A stretch of DNA of 49,113 bases, taken from Longimycelium tulufanense. Its GTDB lineage: Bacteria > Actinomycetota > Actinomycetes > Mycobacteriales > Pseudonocardiaceae. The notes beneath the pieces were generated by a model that made no database searches, was not told the DNA's origin, and saw nothing but the letters and a program-made list of their open reading frames with translations. Where the stretch lies: assembly GCF_014645795.1 (NCBI RefSeq), contig NZ_BMMK01000039.1, positions 1 to 49,113 on the forward strand, in the 5' to 3' direction. Numbering within the stretch: position 1 is the stretch's first letter; each line of letters starts with the position of its first letter. This document shows, in pieces, positions 37,341 to 46,695 of the stretch. The position numbers and the translations under genes were made by a program.

Positions 37341-38351
37341 TCACCGGACCCGCACCCGCGGGTCGATGACCGCGTACGACAGGTCGACCACGAGGTTGAC
37401 CAGCACGTACACCATGGCCGCGACGATGATCAGCAGCTGGAGCACCGGATAGTCGCGACGTTCGAACCCGATCGCGAGGGCCTCGCCCAGCCCGGGGAAG
37501 GCGAACACCTTCTCGGTGAGTACCGCCCCGGCCAGCAACGCGCCGGTCTGCAGGCCGATGGTCGTCACCACCGGCAGCATCGCGTTGCGCAACACGTGCC
37601 GTCGCCGGATGACGGGCGTGGTGAGGCCCTTGGATTCGGCGGTGCGCACGTAGTCCTCGTCGAGTACGTCGAGAACGGCGGCCCGGGTGATCCGGAAGAC
37701 GACCGCGAACGGGATCGTCGCCAAGGCCATCGCCGGCAGGACGAGGTGTTGCAAGGCATCCCAGGCCGCGTCCCACTCCCGGGTCAGCAGCCCGTCCAGC
37801 ACGAAGAAACCGGTGACCCGGGTGGCGTCGATGCCGCCGGTTTGCCGGCCGGATGCCGGAAGCCACCCCAGCTCCACGGCGAACACGTACTTCAGCAGGA
37901 AGGCGAGGAAGAACACCGGCACGGCCACGCCGACCAGCGAGCCGACCACGCCGAGGTTGTCCAGCCAGGTCCCGCGCCGTCGCGCGGCCAGATAGCCGAG
38001 CGGGATACCGAAGAGCACCGCGAGCACGATCGCGAAGAAGCTCAGCTCGAGGGTGGCCGGGAATCGTTGCAGGAAGACCTCGAGGGCCGCGTCACCGGGC
38101 TGCACACCGGTGGAGGAGCCGAAGTCACCGCTGAGCGCGCGGCCCAGGAACTTGCCGTACTGCACGAAGATCGGCTGGTCCAGGCCGAGCTGGGCGGTGA
38201 GCTGGCGTCTGCTCTCCTCGGTGGCACGCTCCCCCAGGAGGGCCGAGACGGGCCCTCCCGGGAGGAGACGCAGCCAGCCGAACAGCAGCATGGACAGCAC
38301 CAGCACGACGCCGAGCAGCTGCAGCAGCCGCCGGACGGTATAGCGGAGCAC
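37341..38351 (-). CDS. Peptide ABC transporter permease (DppB type)
   Basis: 336 residues: N-terminal YTVRRLLQLLGVVLVLSMLLF, six membrane segments and the EAA loop TAESKGLTTPVIRRRHVLRN. GTG start at 38351. Together with the DppC partner it forms the channel; DppB-DppC-DppD-DppF follow the binding protein in the usual order. Confidence 0.95.
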   Translation of the reverse strand: MLRYTVRRLLQLLGVVLVLSMLLFGWLRLLPGGPVSALLGERATEESRRQLTAQLGLDQPIFVQYGKFLGRALSGDFGSSTGVQPGDAALEVFLQRFPATLELSFFAIVLAVLFGIPLGYLAARRRGTWLDNLGVVGSLVGVAVPVFFLAFLLKYVFAVELGWLPASGRQTGGIDATRVTGFFVLDGLLTREWDAAWDALQHLVLPAMALATIPFAVVFRITRAAVLDVLDEDYVRTAESKGLTTPVIRRRHVLRNAMLPVVTTIGLQTGALLAGAVLTEKVFAFPGLGEALAIGFERRDYPVLQLLIIVAAMVYVLVNLVVDLSYAVIDPRVRVR

Positions 38352-38379
38352 GCCTCCCCCTCGCGCCTGCCTCTGCCCG

Positions 38380-40059
38380 TCAGCCCTTGCTGACCGGGCC
38401 GAACTCCTCGGACGTCAGCGGGCTGGGCACCAGTCCCCTGACGTCCTTGGTCACCACGAGCGCGGGTGCGGAGTGCGAGATGGGCAGGCCCGGTAGGTAG
38501 TCGGACATGATCTTCTTGTTGAGCTCCTTGTACATCTGCTCGCGCTTGTTCTCGTCCGGTTCGGAGTCGGCGCGGCGCAACTCGGCGGACAGCTCCTCGC
38601 CCCACGGCGCGACCGTCGTGTAGAAGCGATTGGACGGGTCGGCGAAGAAGGTGCCGATGAAGTTGTCCGGGGTGTCCATGTCCCCGGTCCAGCCGAGCAG
38701 GAACAGGTCCGCCTGGCCCTGGTCGATATCCTCCAGGTAGCCGCCGTTCCACGGCTTCGTCACCGCGTTCACCTTCACCCCGACCGCCTCCAGGTCGGTC
38801 CTGAGCGCGCCGAAGATGTCCCTGGGGTTGGGCATGTAGGGCCGGGTGACCTCACTGGGCCAGAAGAAGTTGACCGTCAGGTCGGACGCACCGGCCTCCG
38901 CCAGCAGCTGTTTGGCCTTGTTCGGGTCGTAGTCGTACTTCTCGACGTTGGGTTCGTAGCCGCTGACGCTCTCCGGGATGAACTGGGTCGCGACCTTGGC
39001 GCCGGCGGGAAGCTGCGACTTGACCAGCTGCTCCCGGTTGAGCGCGTGGTACAGCGCCTTGCGCACCTTCAGGTCGCGCAGCTTCTCGTTGTTCTTCTGC
39101 GTGATGCCGAGGTAGAAGATGTTGAACGGCTCACGCTTGATCACCTGGAACCCGGCCTGCTCGAGGGCGGCCCAGTCGGATGGGTTGGGCAGGTCGTAGC
39201 CGTCGATGGCGCCGGACTGCAGCTCCTGCTTGCGGGCTGTCTCGTCCGGGATCACCTTGAAGACGAGCTTGTCCAGCTTGGTCTTCTCACCGTGGTAGTC
39301 GTCGAAGCGGACCAACTCGATGATGTTGTTCGCCTTGTCGTAGCGGGAGAACTTGAACGGTCCGGTACCCGTCGGGTGCTCGTGGCCGTAGGCTGGGTAC
39401 TCGAAGCTGTCGCCCCGGACCTGGACGTTGTTGGCGTCGTAGGTCTCCATCGCGGTCGGGCTCTGCATGGAGAACGGGGCCATCCCGAGCAGGTCGGGGA
39501 ACTTCGAGGTGGAGGCCGTCAGCTCGACGACCGCGGTGTGGGTGTCCTTGACGGTGCAGGACTTGTAGAGCGAGGGCTTGGCGCCGTCGGCGAACCCCCC
39601 GAAGTTGTCCACCCAGTACTGCGAGACGGCGGCGTTCGTGCCGGCGCCGGTCTGGTTGTACCAACGCTCGAAGTTCTTGCACACCGCGTCGGCGTCGAAG
39701 TCGGTGCCGTCGTGGAACTTCACGCCATTCTTCAGGTGGAACGTCCACGTCTTGCCGTCGTTGCTGTGGTCCCAGCGCTCCGCCAGCGCCGGCTCGACCT
39801 TGGCGGTACCGGGCTTGAACCCGGTCAGCCCCTCGAAGATCTGCCGGGCCACGCGGAAGGTCTCCCCGTCGCTGGCGTAGAAGGGGTCGAAGAGCTTGGG
39901 GTGGCCGGCCGCGGCGAAGGTGAGCGTGCCGCCCACCTTCCCGCCCTGCTCGCCCCGCTGGGACTCGGCACAGGCAGCCATGCTCACCGCGACGGCCGTG
40001 GTCAGGCCGACCGCCGCGAACCTCCGCAGCCCGGTCCGGGCCGTTCGGGAGTTGACCAT
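38380..40059 (-). CDS. Peptide ABC transporter substrate-binding lipoprotein (SBP_bac_5)
   Basis: 559 residues with a lipoprotein signal (basic start, then VAVSMAAC lipobox). The mature part is the class C binding fold with the conserved KVEPALAERWD and TFHLKNGVKFHDGT segments. It captures oligopeptides or similar solutes for the permease. ATG at 40059 is preferred over an upstream in-frame start at 40110, which lacks a signal-like position. First gene of the operon; a TCATCAC inverted repeat lies about 105 bases upstream. Confidence 0.95.
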   Translation of the reverse strand: MVNSRTARTGLRRFAAVGLTTAVAVSMAACAESQRGEQGGKVGGTLTFAAAGHPKLFDPFYASDGETFRVARQIFEGLTGFKPGTAKVEPALAERWDHSNDGKTWTFHLKNGVKFHDGTDFDADAVCKNFERWYNQTGAGTNAAVSQYWVDNFGGFADGAKPSLYKSCTVKDTHTAVVELTASTSKFPDLLGMAPFSMQSPTAMETYDANNVQVRGDSFEYPAYGHEHPTGTGPFKFSRYDKANNIIELVRFDDYHGEKTKLDKLVFKVIPDETARKQELQSGAIDGYDLPNPSDWAALEQAGFQVIKREPFNIFYLGITQKNNEKLRDLKVRKALYHALNREQLVKSQLPAGAKVATQFIPESVSGYEPNVEKYDYDPNKAKQLLAEAGASDLTVNFFWPSEVTRPYMPNPRDIFGALRTDLEAVGVKVNAVTKPWNGGYLEDIDQGQADLFLLGWTGDMDTPDNFIGTFFADPSNRFYTTVAPWGEELSAELRRADSEPDENKREQMYKELNKKIMSDYLPGLPISHSAPALVVTKDVRGLVPSPLTSEEFGPVSKG

Positions 40060-40163
40060 CGGGCACCTCTGTGTGTCGGGCGTCTCACGTCTCACTGTGG
40101 TGGCCGACACTAATCGGATCAGGGGATCCTGCGGAGCCTTTTCGAGGTCACGATCCTGCTACG

Positions 40164-40185
40164 TCATCACCTGTTCTAGTGATGA
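40164..40185. promoter_or_regulatory. Inverted repeat upstream of the transporter operon
   Basis: TCATCAC-N8-GTGATGA, a perfect 7-bp repeat about 105 bases before the binding-protein start and just after the kinase stop; could be an operator of the transporter operon or a weak terminator of the kinase gene. Confidence 0.4.
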
Positions 40186-40190
40186 GATCG

Positions 40191-40781
40191 CTACTCCTCG
40201 CAGTCGGACAGCACGGAATCGGCACGCTCCCGGGTCTGGTCCACGGCGAACCATCCCTGTTCGAACCGCTGCCAGTGGAGCAGCGGCGCGCGGCACACCT
40301 CGCCGTCCCGGCGTACCGCACGCGCCAGCCGTTCGGCCGTATCCGGGTGCTCGACCCACACTGCGTGTGACAGAAACGGCGCGATCGCGGCGCGGGCCGA
40401 CGAGACGCCCTCGAGTACGAGCACATCGGGGACGTCGACATCGACCATGGCGCCGAGTTGGGGAAGGCTGTCCCGCCATTCGATGCGTTGATAGCGCGCC
40501 CGCTCGCTCCGGGACAACGGGGCAAGCACCCACTTCACCAGGTCGGGCCACCACTCGACCGGCTGGTCCCAGGTGGCGAAGTGGTCGGTGGGGACGACCG
40601 CGACGCGGACCCCCCGGTCGGCGAGCTCGGCCGCCAGCGCCCGGGCGAAACAGGTCTTGCCCGAACCGGAGGGCCCGTCGACCGCGACCAGACGGACCGC
40701 CCCGAGGCGGGGCGGGGCCGCCAGTACGGCGTCGGCGATCTCGGAGCCGCACGCTCGCCACCGGACGTCAAGGTGCGGCAT
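40191..40781 (-). CDS. P-loop kinase, uridine-kinase-like
   Basis: 196 residues; P-loop VDGPSGSGKT (34-43) and a conserved DHFATWDQP-type segment (about 66-74) resemble uridine kinase and related nucleoside/pantothenate kinases. Substrate unknown. Lies between the transporter operon and recR, separated from recR by 24 bases. Confidence 0.78.
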   Translation of the reverse strand: MPHLDVRWRACGSEIADAVLAAPPRLGAVRLVAVDGPSGSGKTCFARALAAELADRGVRVAVVPTDHFATWDQPVEWWPDLVKWVLAPLSRSERARYQRIEWRDSLPQLGAMVDVDVPDVLVLEGVSSARAAIAPFLSHAVWVEHPDTAERLARAVRRDGEVCRAPLLHWQRFEQGWFAVDQTRERADSVLSDCEE

Positions 40782-40805
40782 CGCGTCGATCGTCCCCGGC
40801 GCGGG

Positions 40806-41402
40806 CTACAGCGAGCGGCGGCCGGAGAGCGCGCGGCCCAGCGTCAGCTCGTCGGCGAACTCCAGGTCGCCGCCCATGGGCAGGCCCGAGGCGAGCCGGG
40901 TGACGGTGAGGCCGGGGAAGTCGCGCAGCATCCGCGCCAGGTAGGTGGCGGTCGCCTCGCCCTCGGTGTTCGGGTCGGTGGCGAGGATGACCTCCTTGAC
41001 GTCCTCGGCGCCGATGCGCGCCAGCAGCTCCCGGATCCGCAGCTGGTCCGGTCCGACCCCGGACAGCGGGTCCAGGGCACCGCCGAGGACGTGGTAGCGG
41101 CCCCTGAACTCCCGGGTGCGCTCGACCGCGAGCACGTCCTTCGGTTCCTCGACCACGCACACCACGGTGGGGTCGCGCCGCGCGTCCTGGCAGATGCGGC
41201 AACGCTCCTCCGCCGAGACGTTGCCGCACACCTCGCAGAAGCGCACGCCTTCCTTGACGCGCTGCAGCACCTCCTGCAGCCGCGTGACATCAGCGGCTTC
41301 CGCCGCCAGCAGGTGGAAGGCGATCCGCTGCGCGCTCTTCGGACCGATGCCGGGAAGCCGTCCCAGCTCGTCGATCAGGTCCTGGACAGGTCCTTCGTAC
41401 AC
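40806..41402 (-). CDS. recR: Recombination mediator RecR
   Basis: 198 residues. Loads RecA at gaps together with RecF/RecO. Helix-hairpin-helix [20 protein letters not shown] (about 13-32), zinc finger with four Cys ([16 protein letters not shown], about 56-71) and a Toprim domain with [15 protein letters not shown] start at 41402. Follows ybaB after 15 bases, as in most actinobacteria. Confidence 0.97.
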   Translation of the reverse strand: MYEGPVQDLIDELGRLPGIGPKSAQRIAFHLLAAEAADVTRLQEVLQRVKEGVRFCEVCGNVSAEERCRICQDARRDPTVVCVVEEPKDVLAVERTREFRGRYHVLGGALDPLSGVGPDQLRIRELLARIGAEDVKEVILATDPNTEGEATATYLARMLRDFPGLTVTRLASGLPMGGDLEFADELTLGRALSGRRSL

Positions 41403-41417
41403 CCCGCCCGTCCGAAG

Positions 41418-41765
41418 TCACATGCCCGGCAGCATGCCGCCGAGGTCCATCCCACCGCCCAGGCCGCCGGCCAGCGGGCCCATCTTCTCCGCGGCCAGCT
41501 GCTGGGCGTTGTGGTTGGCGTCCCGGACCGCGGCCACCACCAGGTCGGCCAGGGTCTCGGTGTCCTCGGGGTCGACCGCCTTCGGGTCGATGGTCAACGT
41601 CTTCAGCTCGCCGGTACCGGTGACCACGGCCTGCACCAGGCCACCGCCGGCGGTGCCGGTCACCTCGGCCGACGCCAGCTCCTGCTGGGCGGCCATCAGC
41701 TGCTGCTGCATCTTCTGCGCCTGCTGCACGATCTGCTGCATGTTCGGCTGGCCACCGGGTTGCAC
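41418..41765 (-). CDS. ybaB: YbaB/EbfC nucleoid-associated protein
   Basis: 115 residues; small dimeric DNA-binding protein with a helical N-terminus ([17 protein letters not shown]), a beta-sheet middle and a Gly/Met-rich tail. GTG at 41765 with GAGGAG upstream; longer in-frame starts read far into another frame of the peptidase region. It is the usual partner gene of recR and dnaX. Confidence 0.94.
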   Translation of the reverse strand: MQPGGQPNMQQIVQQAQKMQQQLMAAQQELASAEVTGTAGGGLVQAVVTGTGELKTLTIDPKAVDPEDTETLADLVVAAVRDANHNAQQLAAEKMGPLAGGLGGGMDLGGMLPGM

Positions 41766-41886
41766 CGCGGCTCCTCTCCTCGACGACACACCCGGGCTAC
41801 CTGCCATTTTCCGGGCGCCCCGTCCAGGGTAGTCGGATGGGTGACCGGCGCCGGCTCGGCCCGGACGGGTGTGCCAGGGTGTGGTC

Positions 41887-43713
41887 ATGGGGCGGGGTGT
41901 CGACCAGCTGCTTCGGCTGGCGAGCTGGCGCGCGTTCGACGTCGACGAGAGCGGCCGGGTGCTCGCCGGCTCGGACGAGTCCGGCTCGGTCCAGCTGGTC
42001 GAGCTCGACCCGGACGGCCCGAGTACCCCGCTCACCGCGCTGCCGGGTGCGTGCTCCGGCCGGTACCTGCCGGGGGAACGCACCGTGGTGGTCCAGCATG
42101 ACGCGGGCGGGGACGAGCGCGCCCAGCTCTCGCTGCTCAGCCTCGATCCGCTCCCCGACCGTCCGGCCGGGCTGGACGACCTGGAGCCGCTGGTTCGGGA
42201 TCCGCGGTACGTGCACCGGCTGCTCGACGTCCTGCCCGGGCGGGTCGTCTTCGCGACCAACCGCCGCAACGGGGTCGACTTCGACGTGGTGATCCGCAAC
42301 CTCTTCAGCGGGGAAGAAGAGACGGTTTACGACCACGGGGGATTCGTCAGAGAGGTCGCGGTCGCGCCGGACAGCCGCTACGTGCTGGTCTCGGTGCCGG
42401 GCGAGCCAGCGCTGTCGATGCAGCTGCGGCTGGTGGACACCATGCCCGAGACCGAGGACGACCACGTTGTGTCACTCACCGGGGCGCAGGAGCACGCCCG
42501 ACACGACCACCTCTTCTGGTTGCCCGGCGACCGCGGTTTCGTGGTGACCACGGACCGGGAACGCGACCTGCTCGGCGTCGCCCGCTACGAGCGGGCGGGC
42601 GGCCGGTGGTCCTGGCTGGTCACCTCCGACGAGCACGAGCTGACCGGCTGGCTGTCCCCGGACGGCCAGCTGCTGTTGGTGGAGACCAACGACGACGGTG
42701 TGGGCCGGCTGGCCCTGCACGACGCCGAGACCGGGGCGAAGCTGCACGACCTTGCGGTGCCGGCTGGGGGATGGGTGAGCTGGCCGCTCGCCGAGCCGGC
42801 GTGGTCGGCCGACTCCCAGCTCGTCGCGCTGACGTTCTCCTCCCCCACAGTGCCCGGTGATGTTCTGCTGGTTCACGCCGAGGGTGGCGAGGTCCGTCGG
42901 CTGACCAACTCGCCCGCGCAGCTCGGGGATGAGCCCCTGGTCGAGCCGACCGCGTACCGGGTGCCCACGCCGGATGGCGAGCACATCCCCTGCGCCGTCT
43001 ACGCCCCGGCCGAAGCGGACACGCCGGTGGGAGGGTCCGCGGTTCTGGTCCTGCACGGTGGGCCGGAGGGGCAGTCGGTGCGCACGTTCAACCCGATCGT
43101 GCAGGCTCTGGCGGCACGTGGGCACACCGTTGTCGTGCCGAACATCCGCGGCTCGGTCGGTTACGGCAAGCACTGGTACTCCGCCGATGATGGCCGGAGG
43201 CGGCTGGCGGCGGTGGCGGACCTGGCGGCCCTGCACGACTGGCTACCCACGCTGGGCGTCGATCCGTCGCGGGTCGCGCTGTGGGGCGGCTCCTACGGCG
43301 GTTACCTGGTCCTCTCCGGACTTGCTTTCCAGCCCGAGCGCTGGGCTGCCGGCGTGGACATCGTGGGAATCTCTTCGCTCGTCACGTTCCTGGAGAACAC
43401 GGCCCCGTACCGGCGCGCGCATCGGGAGCGCGAGTACGGATCGCTGGAGCGGGACCGGGATTTCCTGCTGTCGGCGTCGCCGATCACGCACGTCGATGCG
43501 ATCCGTGCACCGTTGTTCGTCATTCATGGCGCCAACGACCCGCGAGTGCCGTTGTCGGAGGCGGAGCAGGTTGTGGCCGCGGTGCAGGACAAGGGCATCG
43601 AGTGCGAGCTGCTCGTCTACCAGGATGAGGGCCACGGCCTGGCGAAGCGGGTCAACAGGCTGGACGCCTATCCGCGTGCGCTCGACTTCCTTGCCAGGCA
43701 TCTCGCCCACTGA
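41887..43713 (+). CDS. S9-family serine peptidase, second copy
   Basis: 608 residues: N-terminal propeller region and C-terminal alpha/beta-hydrolase with Ser469 (GGSYGGYL), Asp551 (GANDPR) and His583 (DEGHGL). Similar in length and triad position to the peptidase at 15329, so the two are paralogs. ATG at 41887 is preferred over 41869. Divergent from ybaB. Confidence 0.9.
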   Translation: MGRGVDQLLRLASWRAFDVDESGRVLAGSDESGSVQLVELDPDGPSTPLTALPGACSGRYLPGERTVVVQHDAGGDERAQLSLLSLDPLPDRPAGLDDLEPLVRDPRYVHRLLDVLPGRVVFATNRRNGVDFDVVIRNLFSGEEETVYDHGGFVREVAVAPDSRYVLVSVPGEPALSMQLRLVDTMPETEDDHVVSLTGAQEHARHDHLFWLPGDRGFVVTTDRERDLLGVARYERAGGRWSWLVTSDEHELTGWLSPDGQLLLVETNDDGVGRLALHDAETGAKLHDLAVPAGGWVSWPLAEPAWSADSQLVALTFSSPTVPGDVLLVHAEGGEVRRLTNSPAQLGDEPLVEPTAYRVPTPDGEHIPCAVYAPAEADTPVGGSAVLVLHGGPEGQSVRTFNPIVQALAARGHTVVVPNIRGSVGYGKHWYSADDGRRRLAAVADLAALHDWLPTLGVDPSRVALWGGSYGGYLVLSGLAFQPERWAAGVDIVGISSLVTFLENTAPYRRAHREREYGSLERDRDFLLSASPITHVDAIRAPLFVIHGANDPRVPLSEAEQVVAAVQDKGIECELLVYQDEGHGLAKRVNRLDAYPRALDFLARHLAH

Positions 43714-44024
43714 CCCCGAGCGGCGAATCCTCGCCGGGCAAGGCATTGCGGGCTTGGCCGATCCGCCGAGGCCGGACTGGTTGTGATCACTTGATCACGT
43801 CAGCGGGTTTCGCTTGCAGCGCCGACATATCTGCGTTGTCCGCTACACCGCGCTACGTGGGGATCTTCTCAGCGTCTACCCGGTCTTCCGCATCCTCTTG
43901 ACCCTGTCCTCCCTCCCGATCGTCCTTCCTCCTCGCAATCGTCGACATCGTCATCCGCTCAACCCTGGTTGTTGTCCTCCTCTCGGCCCTCGGCATCGGC
44001 GTCCGCTTGATCCTCGGCAACCTC
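43714..44024. other. Intergenic region with palindrome and decayed acidic frame
   Basis: GTGATCA-CT-TGATCAC (43783-43798) is a near-perfect palindrome after the peptidase gene. The right part (43959-44024) continues the PepSY reading frame after its stop with an acidic sequence. Confidence 0.45.
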
Positions 44025-44390
44025 TCAGTCCTCGACCTGGTTCCTGATGACCTGCCCGGTGTGGGCGTCGATGTCGAGGTCGCGGCGTCGACCCTCTGCG
44101 TCCGTGGCGTCGATGTCCCAGAGCAGGCGGCCGTTCTCGGTCTCCAGCTCGACGCGGGTGATCTGCCCACCGGCCACGGCGTCCTGTGCGATGCGGTGCG
44201 CGAGGTTCCGGTCGATCTCGGGAAGCGGCATGGGTGGGGGCGACGGGGCGGTGGTCACCGGCGGTGTCGTGGCCGTTGGCGCTGGCGGCACGGTGTCCTG
44301 CGGGCCGCCGCCGTTGCCGCACCCGCTCAGGACGGCGCCGAACACACCGAACGCGAGGACCACCTGGCTCACGCGATGAGGAGCGCACAT
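44025..44390 (-). CDS. PepSY-domain lipoprotein
   Basis: 121 residues: signal peptide with lipobox VLSGC (Cys about 24), a Pro/Thr linker, then one PepSY domain (about 60-119) with RVELETENGRLLWDIDAT and DIDAHTGQVI. PepSY domains often inhibit peptidases; here an S9 peptidase lies nearby but is cytoplasmic, so a link is doubtful. After the stop the same frame stays open for 21 acidic codons. Confidence 0.82.
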   Translation of the reverse strand: MCAPHRVSQVVLAFGVFGAVLSGCGNGGGPQDTVPPAPTATTPPVTTAPSPPPMPLPEIDRNLAHRIAQDAVAGGQITRVELETENGRLLWDIDATDAEGRRRDLDIDAHTGQVIRNQVED

Positions 44391-44451
44391 ACCGACCTGG
44401 CTACACCCGTGTGGCCGACAGGACGTGCGTGTTCACCCGAACGCGGTCAGG

Positions 44452-46533
44452 TCACTCGATCTTGTGGGCGCCGAGGTGCTCGCGGAGCAGGCTGATCGCC
44501 GCCTCCTCCGGGTCGTGCCGTGGCGCCGCGGGTCCGGTGGCCGTGGACTCGTCGGCGAGGCGGTCGGCTTCGGCGCGCATCGCGGCGTCGTCCATCGGCT
44601 CGGCAGCGCCCGCGGGCTCGGGCTCCGGGCCGAGGTCGGGAGGCGGGGGGATGTCCTCGGGCGGCTCCGGTGGTGGGGGCACGTCGTCCACGGGAGGACC
44701 CGACGGTGTGGTGCGGCGCGGTGGCTCACGCCGTTCCGGTGCCTGCCGGGCGGGCTGGGCGGACCGTTGGGGGGCCTGCCGTGCCGGCGCGGTGGGCCTG
44801 CCGCCGCCGTTGCCGGCCGCGGGGGGCGTGCCCGGGCCGTCGCCGTGGACGCACTGGACGTTCCAGTCGCCGCCGAGAGCCTGGCAGAGCGCCCCGCGCA
44901 GGACTTCCAGGCGCTGCCCCTGTTCGAGCTGCCGGGCCAGCTGTGCGGTCGGCATGGCGACCACGACGGTGTTGCCGTCGACCCCTTGCACCGAGGCGTG
45001 GGCGAGCAGCGCCCTGGTGATCTTGTTGACCTTGCCGACCTCGTCGAGCACGCGGGGCCAGTCACGGCGGATCGTGGCGGCGTCCGGCCCACCGGCGGCC
45101 GGGGCCCCCGCCGCGGCGGGCGTCGGTGGGGTGGGCTCCCGGGGTGGCTCGGGCGGCTGTGGCCGCGAGGGTGCCGGCGGCTCGGCACGCTTCGGCTCCG
45201 CGGGAGGTGGCGGGGTGGCACTGGCCGGCTCTTGGTGCGGCGCCTGCGCCGGGGTTCGGGTTGGGGCCGCCGGTGCTGGGGATTCGCCGGGGCGTTGGGA
45301 CGTCCGTTCGAAGCGGCGGGGCCCATCGGCGGTTGCCTCGGTGGAGCCGCCGCCCGCGGCAACCGCCGGACCGGCCGGTCCGCGCCGCTCCAGTGCCTCG
45401 ACCCGCTGGTGCAGCGAGCTTTCGTCGTCGGTGGCGCCGGGCAGCAGCATCCGGGCGCACATCAGCTCCAGCAGGAGGCGGGGTGCGGTGGCGCCGCGCA
45501 TCTCGGTGAGCCCGGTGTGCAGGATCTCGGCGTACCGGGTGAGCGTGGCCGGGCCGATGTTCCGCGCCTGCGCGGACATCCGCTCGAGCTGGTCGCCGGG
45601 CACGTCGATCAGCCCACGGTCGGCGGCGTCCGGCACGGCCCGGAGCAGGACCAGGTCGCGCATCCGGTCGAGCAGGTCGGAGGCGAAGCGGCGCGGGTCG
45701 TGTCCGGCTTCCACCAGGTTGTTGACCGCGCCGAAGACGGCGGCGCCGTCGTGCGCCGCCAGCGCGTCGACCATGTCGTCGATCAGCGCGACGTCGGTGA
45801 CCCCGAGGAGGGCCATTGCGCGCTGGTAGGTGACGCCTTCGGGGCCCGCGCCGGCGAGCAGCTGGTCCAGCACGGACAGGGTGTCCCGGCCCGAGCCGCC
45901 ACCGGCCCGGATGACCAGGGGGAACACCGCCGGTTCGACCGTGACGCCCTCCTCGGCGCAGATCCGCTCCACCAGCTCGCGCATGACGCCCGGCGGCATC
46001 AGGCGGAACGGGTAGTGGTGGGTCCGCGACCGGATGGTGGTCAGCACCTTGTCCGGCTCGGTGGTGGCAAAGACGAAGATGAGGTGCTCGGGTGGCTCCT
46101 CGACGATCTTGAGCAGGGCGTTGAAGCCCTGCGGGGTGACCATGTGCGCCTCGTCGATGATGAAGACCCGGTAGCGGGACTCGGCGGGCGCGTAGAAGGC
46201 GCGGTCGCGGAGTTCGCGGGCGTCGTCGACGCCGCCGTGGCTGGCGGCGTCCAGCTCGACGACGTCCACGTTGCCCGGTCCTTCGGGGGCGAGCGCGACA
46301 CAGGAGGCGCACTGGCCGCAGGGGTCCGGCGTGGGGCCCTGCTCGCAGTTCAGGGAGCGGGCCAGGATGCGGGCGCTGGAGGTCTTACCGCAGCCGCGCG
46401 GGCCGGAGAACAGGTAGGCGTGGTTGATGCGGCGGGTCGACAGCGCCGTGCGCAGCGGTTCGGTGACGTGCTCCTGCCCGACCAGCTCGGCGAAGGTTGC
46501 TGGTCGATACTTGCGGTACAGGGCGAGAGCCAC
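44452..46533 (-). CDS. dnaX: DNA polymerase III subunits gamma/tau
   Basis: 693 residues; clamp-loader ATPase. Walker A GPRGCGKTS (about 44-52), the zinc module with CGQCASC, Walker B FIIDEAHM and the sensor SRTHHYPFRL; the C-terminal half is Pro/Glu/Arg-rich, as in actinobacterial tau. GTG start at 46533. It lies just downstream of the SRP RNA gene, a typical actinobacterial neighbourhood. Confidence 0.97.
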   Translation of the reverse strand: MALALYRKYRPATFAELVGQEHVTEPLRTALSTRRINHAYLFSGPRGCGKTSSARILARSLNCEQGPTPDPCGQCASCVALAPEGPGNVDVVELDAASHGGVDDARELRDRAFYAPAESRYRVFIIDEAHMVTPQGFNALLKIVEEPPEHLIFVFATTEPDKVLTTIRSRTHHYPFRLMPPGVMRELVERICAEEGVTVEPAVFPLVIRAGGGSGRDTLSVLDQLLAGAGPEGVTYQRAMALLGVTDVALIDDMVDALAAHDGAAVFGAVNNLVEAGHDPRRFASDLLDRMRDLVLLRAVPDAADRGLIDVPGDQLERMSAQARNIGPATLTRYAEILHTGLTEMRGATAPRLLLELMCARMLLPGATDDESSLHQRVEALERRGPAGPAVAAGGGSTEATADGPRRFERTSQRPGESPAPAAPTRTPAQAPHQEPASATPPPPAEPKRAEPPAPSRPQPPEPPREPTPPTPAAAGAPAAGGPDAATIRRDWPRVLDEVGKVNKITRALLAHASVQGVDGNTVVVAMPTAQLARQLEQGQRLEVLRGALCQALGGDWNVQCVHGDGPGTPPAAGNGGGRPTAPARQAPQRSAQPARQAPERREPPRRTTPSGPPVDDVPPPPEPPEDIPPPPDLGPEPEPAGAAEPMDDAAMRAEADRLADESTATGPAAPRHDPEEAAISLLREHLGAHKIE

Positions 46534-46602
46534 GCTCCCGAACCTTACTTGCGCCCCCTGTCAGGAACGCGACCCGGTGGCCGGAACGAGCCGGCACACA
46601 AA

Positions 46603-46690
46603 GGGGACCCCGCGCACCCGCCAGAGCCCGCTTATCCTTGCTGCCTTCCGGCCCTGGGGAGGTTCACGGGGTGGACGCCGCGCGGGGTCC
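46603..46690 (-). ncRNA. ffs: Signal recognition particle 4.5S-type RNA
   Basis: On the minus strand GGACCCCGCG pairs with CGCGGGGTCC at the two ends, enclosing the domain IV signature CCAGGGCCGGAAGGCAGCAAGG with its symmetric and asymmetric loops. This is the short bacterial SRP RNA that binds Ffh; the ends are set by the terminal stem and may be off by a few bases. Confidence 0.92.
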
Positions 46691-46695
46691 ACGGA

